From assembly GCA_002352055.1 (NCBI GenBank), contig DEHS01000102.1:140363-146652 (forward strand): a DNA stretch of 6,290 nucleotides. Direction: 5' to 3'. Under the pieces are notes generated by a model. The model had not been told where the DNA came from and ran no database searches. It saw nothing but the letters and a program-made list of their open reading frames with translations. Below are positions 5,677 through 6,290 of the stretch, piece after piece (within the stretch, counting starts at the first letter, position 1; the number at the start of each line of letters is the position of its first letter). Made by a program: the position numbers and the translations under genes. Source of the stretch: Legionellaceae bacterium UBA2794 (lineage in GTDB: Bacteria; Pseudomonadota; Gammaproteobacteria; Legionellales; Legionellaceae).

Positions 5677-6290
5677 ATGTATAAACCATTAGCTCTTTTT
5701 ATTGGCTTGCGCTACACGCGATCAAGAAAGAAAAATCATTTTGTTTCCTTCATCTCCTTAAGTTCCATGTTGGGAATTGGATTGGGTGTTATGGTGCTGG
5801 TTACTGTCTTATCCGTTATGAATGGATTTGATGAAGAAATTCATCAGCGTTTTTTCGGTATGGCTCCGGAAATAACTGTTACCGGTCTGAATGAAAAACT
5901 AAGTAACTGGGGAGCGCTCGAAAAGAAAATCAGAACGATACCTGAAATTAAAGCAACTGCACCCTATGTGGGTGGGCAAGGGCTTTTAACTCATGACGGC
6001 CAGGTATTGCCTATCGTTTTAACTGGAATAGACCCAGAAAAAGAGCAGGGAGTGAATCATCTTAACGATAAGTTACTTGCTGGAAGTATGAAGGATCTCA
6101 ATCATTTTGGTATGATTCTGGGTAAAGGTCTTGCTGATAGCCTGGGGGTCATGGTTGGGGATAAGGTCACGGTAATGATCCCCCAAGCCACAGTAACTCC
6201 GGCAGGGATGATTCCGCGCTTTAAAAGGTTCACTATAGAGGGGGTATTTACGGCGGGTTCGGGTTTTAATTTTGATACTAAAATCGCTTT
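5677..6290 (+). CDS. LolC/LolE/LolF-family lipoprotein-releasing ABC transporter permease, 3' truncated
   Basis: The frame is open from ATG 5677 through the right edge, giving 204 residues of a protein usually near 410. The N-terminus (YKPLALFIGLRYTRSRKKNH) and the first membrane helix (roughly residues 23-48, MLGIGLGVMVLVTVLSV then MNGF) are typical of Lol permeases. A periplasmic domain follows with APYVGGQGLL, VLTGIDPEKE and ILGKGLADSLGV. Residues 168-179, from Pro168 to Pro179 (PQATVTPAGMIP), line up with the LolC Hook loop that recruits the chaperone LolA. Together with a LolD ATPase the complex extracts outer-membrane lipoproteins from the inner membrane and passes them to LolA. No partner gene is visible, so LolC, LolE and single-gene LolF cannot be told apart; the Hook favours LolC or LolF. 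No convincing ribosome-binding site precedes the ATG. An in-frame GTG at 5602 exists, but family alignment supports the ATG. Confidence 0.92.
   Translation, partial: MYKPLALFIGLRYTRSRKKNHFVSFISLSSMLGIGLGVMVLVTVLSVMNGFDEEIHQRFFGMAPEITVTGLNEKLSNWGALEKKIRTIPEIKATAPYVGGQGLLTHDGQVLPIVLTGIDPEKEQGVNHLNDKLLAGSMKDLNHFGMILGKGLADSLGVMVGDKVTVMIPQATVTPAGMIPRFKRFTIEGVFTAGSGFNFDTKIA

Overview
The window looks like a chromosomal piece of a moderately AT-rich gammaproteobacterium. The protein styles (LolC/E-type permease, thioredoxin-reductase-like flavoprotein, exported cyclase, small Omp25/Omp31-like barrel) would suit Legionella or a relative. That placement is an impression from protein character, not a database match. 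No RNA genes, insertion sequences, CRISPR arrays or origins were seen.

Layout. (1) Positions 1-1811 (+) hold the 3' part of a large surface-protein gene. It has a very glycine-rich tract, then an autotransporter-passenger-like beta-helix, then a short cysteine-containing C-terminal domain; no beta-barrel is attached. The frame is open through the left edge, so the true start lies outside. (2) Positions 1808-2548 (+) encode a secreted small outer-membrane beta-barrel whose start overlaps the previous stop (ATGA). The two genes therefore look like one translationally coupled unit, a passenger-like protein plus a separate barrel. (3) Positions 2634-3704 (+) encode a PLP- and metal-dependent enzyme of the D-threonine aldolase/D-serine dehydratase (DSD1) family, preceded by a tiny ORF that overlaps its start. 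(4) Positions 3705-3836 are a spacer with a 24-codon ORF that has a good ribosome-binding site. (5) Positions 3837-4604 (+) encode an exported member of the cyclase/kynurenine formamidase metal-hydrolase family. (6) Positions 4615-5520 (-) encode a thioredoxin-reductase-like flavoprotein that keeps the CxxC and FAD motifs but lacks the usual NADPH-binding residues; it converges on the cyclase with a 10-base gap. (7) Positions 5521-5676 are a divergent intergenic region with promoter-like elements for both directions and several inverted repeats. (8) Positions 5677-6290 (+) are the 5' part of a LolC/LolE/LolF lipoprotein-release permease gene, cut by the right edge.

Functionally, the left third is cell-surface biology and the middle is two small-molecule enzymes (one cytoplasmic, one predicted periplasmic). 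The right end is a redox flavoprotein and the start of the lipoprotein-export machinery. Only genes 1-2 are clearly coupled. The most unusual features are the barrel-less passenger with its coupled barrel gene, the flavoprotein without a recognisable NADPH site, and the two short ORFs beside the aldolase and cyclase genes.
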